Source: Acidimicrobiaceae bacterium (GTDB lineage: Bacteria; Actinomycetota; Acidimicrobiia; Acidimicrobiales; Bog-793). From it: 7,481 nt of DNA. The notes under the pieces are model-generated. The model was not told where the DNA came from, did no database searches, and worked only from the letters and a program-made list of their open reading frames with translations. A program made the translations under genes and the position numbers. Where the stretch lies: assembly GCA_027459565.1 (NCBI GenBank), contig DAIDIA010000036.1, forward strand, positions 1 to 7,481. Direction: 5' to 3'. The stretch's first letter is position 1. Every line of letters starts with the position of its first letter. Positions 5,618 to 7,481 of the stretch are shown one piece after another.

Positions 5618-7306
5618 TCACGGACCAGAGTGAGTGAATCGGTAGATCGCGATTGCTCCGAGGTTATCTCTTGTCATGTGGCCATAGGCATTCTTGAGGC
5701 CGTCGCGCATCGTTACGAACCGCCTCCAGACAATCTGTGCTCCAGGGGTCATGCTGTTGTGACCATCGTGATTCGACAAAACCGTCAGCTCGGGGCACGT
5801 GTGCGAGACACTCACAATCTGTCGGGCGTTCAGCGCGGTATATGACTCCACGATCGGAGGAAAGTCGGCGATCGAGCGAGAGGTTGGCGGCGATCCGAAC
5901 GCGAGCGCCGGGAGCACAGATCGCGGGACTGGAGACTTGATGTTCATTCCCGATGGTGGATGCTCGAGATAGTAAGCAAAGTCAACAAAACCGTCGTTGA
6001 AATAGAAGGCAACGCAATCACCCGAATGGGCCTGATTGACGATCCGAGACGCCACTGCCCTCCAATTATCGATCGTGACGTCGTGTGTCGCGTAGAGCTG
6101 CTGGGAGCGCAGTCCGATGAGCAGGCCGCAGCCGAGCCAGGCGAAGGGAACGACCGGAATCGCATCCAGCGCGTATCCGAGGAGGAGCGTCAATGCGGGT
6201 AGGCAGATCAGGAAATACCGGTCGAGGAAGATGGGCGTGATGTGGATCGAAACGGTGTAGGCGATGGCAATCGGAACAGACACCCAGAACCAACCGAGTG
6301 CGACGATTCGAAACGGCTCAAGGCGCCTTGTCCAAATGGACTTGAGCACACCAAACACCACTGCCGCGAACACGAGGTCTTCCGTGAGTCGCAGAAGCAG
6401 CGTCGTCACCGAGGTGACATTCCCGTTCATCCTCGCAGATGCAAGAAAACCAATTGCTTCATGCATCTGGACCTCGGTTGGTGCGCCAAGCCAGAAGAGT
6501 TGATGCGAACCTCGAGCCTTGGCCATCAACGCGAGCGGAACGAGCGCGAGCGCGACTCCGAGCCCCGTGATGAGCCACTTCCGCCACCGAACGCGAAAGA
6601 GTGGCGTCAGTCCAAGCGTCACGAACTGGACGAAGATGACGACGGTGCTGAGAAGTTCCGTATAGCAACTCAGAACGGCGAGGATACCCGCGGCCACAAA
6701 CGCGACGTTCCGGCCATTACGCATCGCAACGACAATTGCCAATGCAGTAGCGGTCAGGAGTGCGACGACAAGCGTGTATCCGCGCACCTGGTGCGACCAG
6801 TAGATCAACGGGAGGGTCGTCGCGGTGAGAGCGGAACTGATCAGCCCACAGCGGTTGCCGACGAGTGCGGACGCAAGTGCATACGCGAGCGGAACGCAGA
6901 GCGCCCCGAAGAGAACGGAGACAAGCCGCAGGGTGTCGGTACCGTCTCCGAACAACGCAATGACGAAGTGCAGCACGAGATAATAGAACGCGAAGTTGCC
7001 GCCGTCATGAGCAATCGCGTGGAGGAGCACGGTTCCGTGCTGGGACGCGATCGAGATACTTGCTCCCTCATCGCCCCAGATGCTGACCGCTCCGAGATGG
7101 TACGCGCCGAGCCAAAACGAGGCAACCGTACCGAGCGCCACAAAACTGTATGAATAGGGACGTACGAGAAACGCCCGCCAGACCCGTTGCGCCAAGAAAA
7201 TGACAGACGCCCGTACTCGTGGGAAGGAAGGATGGCGAGAGGGCTTAATGGCGAAAGTGTCTCTCGCCCGTAAGAACCATTGCGATATTTCGTTCGTTTG
7301 CCGCAT
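5618..7306 (-). CDS. Glycosyltransferase family 39 / GT-C fold membrane protein (PMT-like)
   Basis: A complete 562-residue polytopic membrane protein. About eleven to twelve hydrophobic segments span residues 53-400, followed by a soluble, probably extracytoplasmic tail (about 405-562). The first outer loop holds WGDEGAS with Asp79-Glu80, the acidic pair expected in GT-C enzymes that use polyprenyl-phosphate sugars. Other family features are GGNFAFYYLVLH (102-113) followed by FGDGTDTLRLVSVLFG, WSHQVRGYTL (170-179), and RYFLICLPALTLLL (363-376). The tail opens with DNWRAVASRI and a GDCVAFYF stretch, also seen in GT39-type proteins. Such enzymes glycosylate lipids, polymers or proteins at the membrane; the acceptor is unknown. 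ATG 7306 is preferred because AAGGA lies eight bases upstream, which makes it overlap purH by 62 bases. A TTG at 7195 would avoid the overlap but has no good ribosome site. Confidence 0.85.
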   Translation of the reverse strand: MRQTNEISQWFLRARDTFAIKPSRHPSFPRVRASVIFLAQRVWRAFLVRPYSYSFVALGTVASFWLGAYHLGAVSIWGDEGASISIASQHGTVLLHAIAHDGGNFAFYYLVLHFVIALFGDGTDTLRLVSVLFGALCVPLAYALASALVGNRCGLISSALTATTLPLIYWSHQVRGYTLVVALLTATALAIVVAMRNGRNVAFVAAGILAVLSCYTELLSTVVIFVQFVTLGLTPLFRVRWRKWLITGLGVALALVPLALMAKARGSHQLFWLGAPTEVQMHEAIGFLASARMNGNVTSVTTLLLRLTEDLVFAAVVFGVLKSIWTRRLEPFRIVALGWFWVSVPIAIAYTVSIHITPIFLDRYFLICLPALTLLLGYALDAIPVVPFAWLGCGLLIGLRSQQLYATHDVTIDNWRAVASRIVNQAHSGDCVAFYFNDGFVDFAYYLEHPPSGMNIKSPVPRSVLPALAFGSPPTSRSIADFPPIVESYTALNARQIVSVSHTCPELTVLSNHDGHNSMTPGAQIVWRRFVTMRDGLKNAYGHMTRDNLGAIAIYRFTHSGP

Positions 7307-7481
7307 CGATGATGTCCTTATCGCGAAGCGACCCCCCTGGCTGGACTACGACGGACACGCCAGCATCGGCTACGGCATCGAGACCATCTCGAAAGGGGAA
7401 GAATGCGTCGCTCGCACCAGCTCCTCCGACTGCGCGCCCGTTCGCCTTCTTCGCAGCGAGTCCCGCGGCATCTACGCGATT
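7245..7481 (-). CDS. purH: Bifunctional AICAR formyltransferase / IMP cyclohydrolase, C-terminal 78 residues (cut by right window edge)
   Basis: The frame is open to the right edge and ends in TAA at 7247-7245. The 78 visible residues are the end of the AICAR transformylase domain. Signature pieces are NRVDAAGLAAKKA, GASDAFFPFRDGLD, VVVQPGGSLRDKDIIDAANE, and the ending MVLTGERHFRH. PurH does the last two steps of purine ring synthesis, taking a formyl group from 10-formyl-THF and closing the ring to IMP, in the cytoplasm. The N-terminal cyclohydrolase domain lies outside the window. Its last 62 bases also encode the start of the glycosyltransferase in another frame. It heads the visible operon, upstream of folD, which makes its cofactor. 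Confidence 0.95.
   Translation of the reverse strand, partial: NRVDAAGLAAKKANGRAVGGAGASDAFFPFRDGLDAVADAGVSVVVQPGGSLRDKDIIDAANERNIAMVLTGERHFRH
7315..7319 (-). promoter_or_regulatory. Ribosome binding site of the glycosyltransferase, inside purH
   Basis: On the minus strand AAGGA lies eight bases before ATG 7306, within the purH coding sequence where it reads through Asp-Lys-Asp. It is the main support for the overlapping start. Confidence 0.5.

Noticed and set aside
6242..7153. Long plus-strand open frame of about 303 codons antisense to the glycosyltransferase
   Set aside because: Its translation is dominated by Arg, Glu, Asp and Asn without any fold-like pattern, as expected from the reverse of hydrophobic membrane-segment codons. 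The minus-strand product has clear family motifs.

Overview
The window reads as a chromosomal housekeeping segment from an actinobacterium, possibly of the Acidimicrobiia type. The evidence is moderate GC content (high 50s per cent by eye), a deazaflavin (F420)-type oxidoreductase, a two-domain-type actinobacterial malate dehydrogenase sequence, a GRG-variant FolD typical of actinobacteria, and tight same-strand gene packing with Shine-Dalgarno sites. The lineage call rests on recalled family resemblance, not on a search. I see no tRNA, rRNA, CRISPR array, insertion sequence or phage gene.

Left part (1-1149, plus strand): the 3' end of an FKBP-like peptidyl-prolyl isomerase gene, cut by the window edge, is followed after 76 bases by a complete class II aldolase/adducin-family gene with a strong ribosome binding site. 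It converges on the minus-strand genes at about 1150-1290, a short gap that holds an imperfect hairpin but no U-tract terminator.

Right part (1291-7481, minus strand throughout; transcription order right to left): purH (3' end only), a GT-C/family 39 membrane glycosyltransferase, folD, metF, mdh, a crotonase-family protein and an F420-dependent nitroreductase-like protein. The first four are packed very tightly (62-base overlap, then 24- to 25-base and 11-base gaps), so they look like one operon. The later gaps are 127, 98 and 82 bases, so the last three genes may have their own signals.

Functional logic: purH, folD and metF form a one-carbon folate group. FolD interconverts 5,10-methylene-THF and 10-formyl-THF, PurH consumes 10-formyl-THF in purine synthesis, and MetF diverts methylene-THF to 5-methyl-THF for methionine. 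Malate dehydrogenase adds a central-carbon step. The polytopic glycosyltransferase between purH and folD is the one clear outsider. I do not see a new defence or mobile system; the best leads are the embedded, overlapping glycosyltransferase, a crotonase with both canonical catalytic glutamates replaced, and a hairpin directly in front of the mdh start codon.
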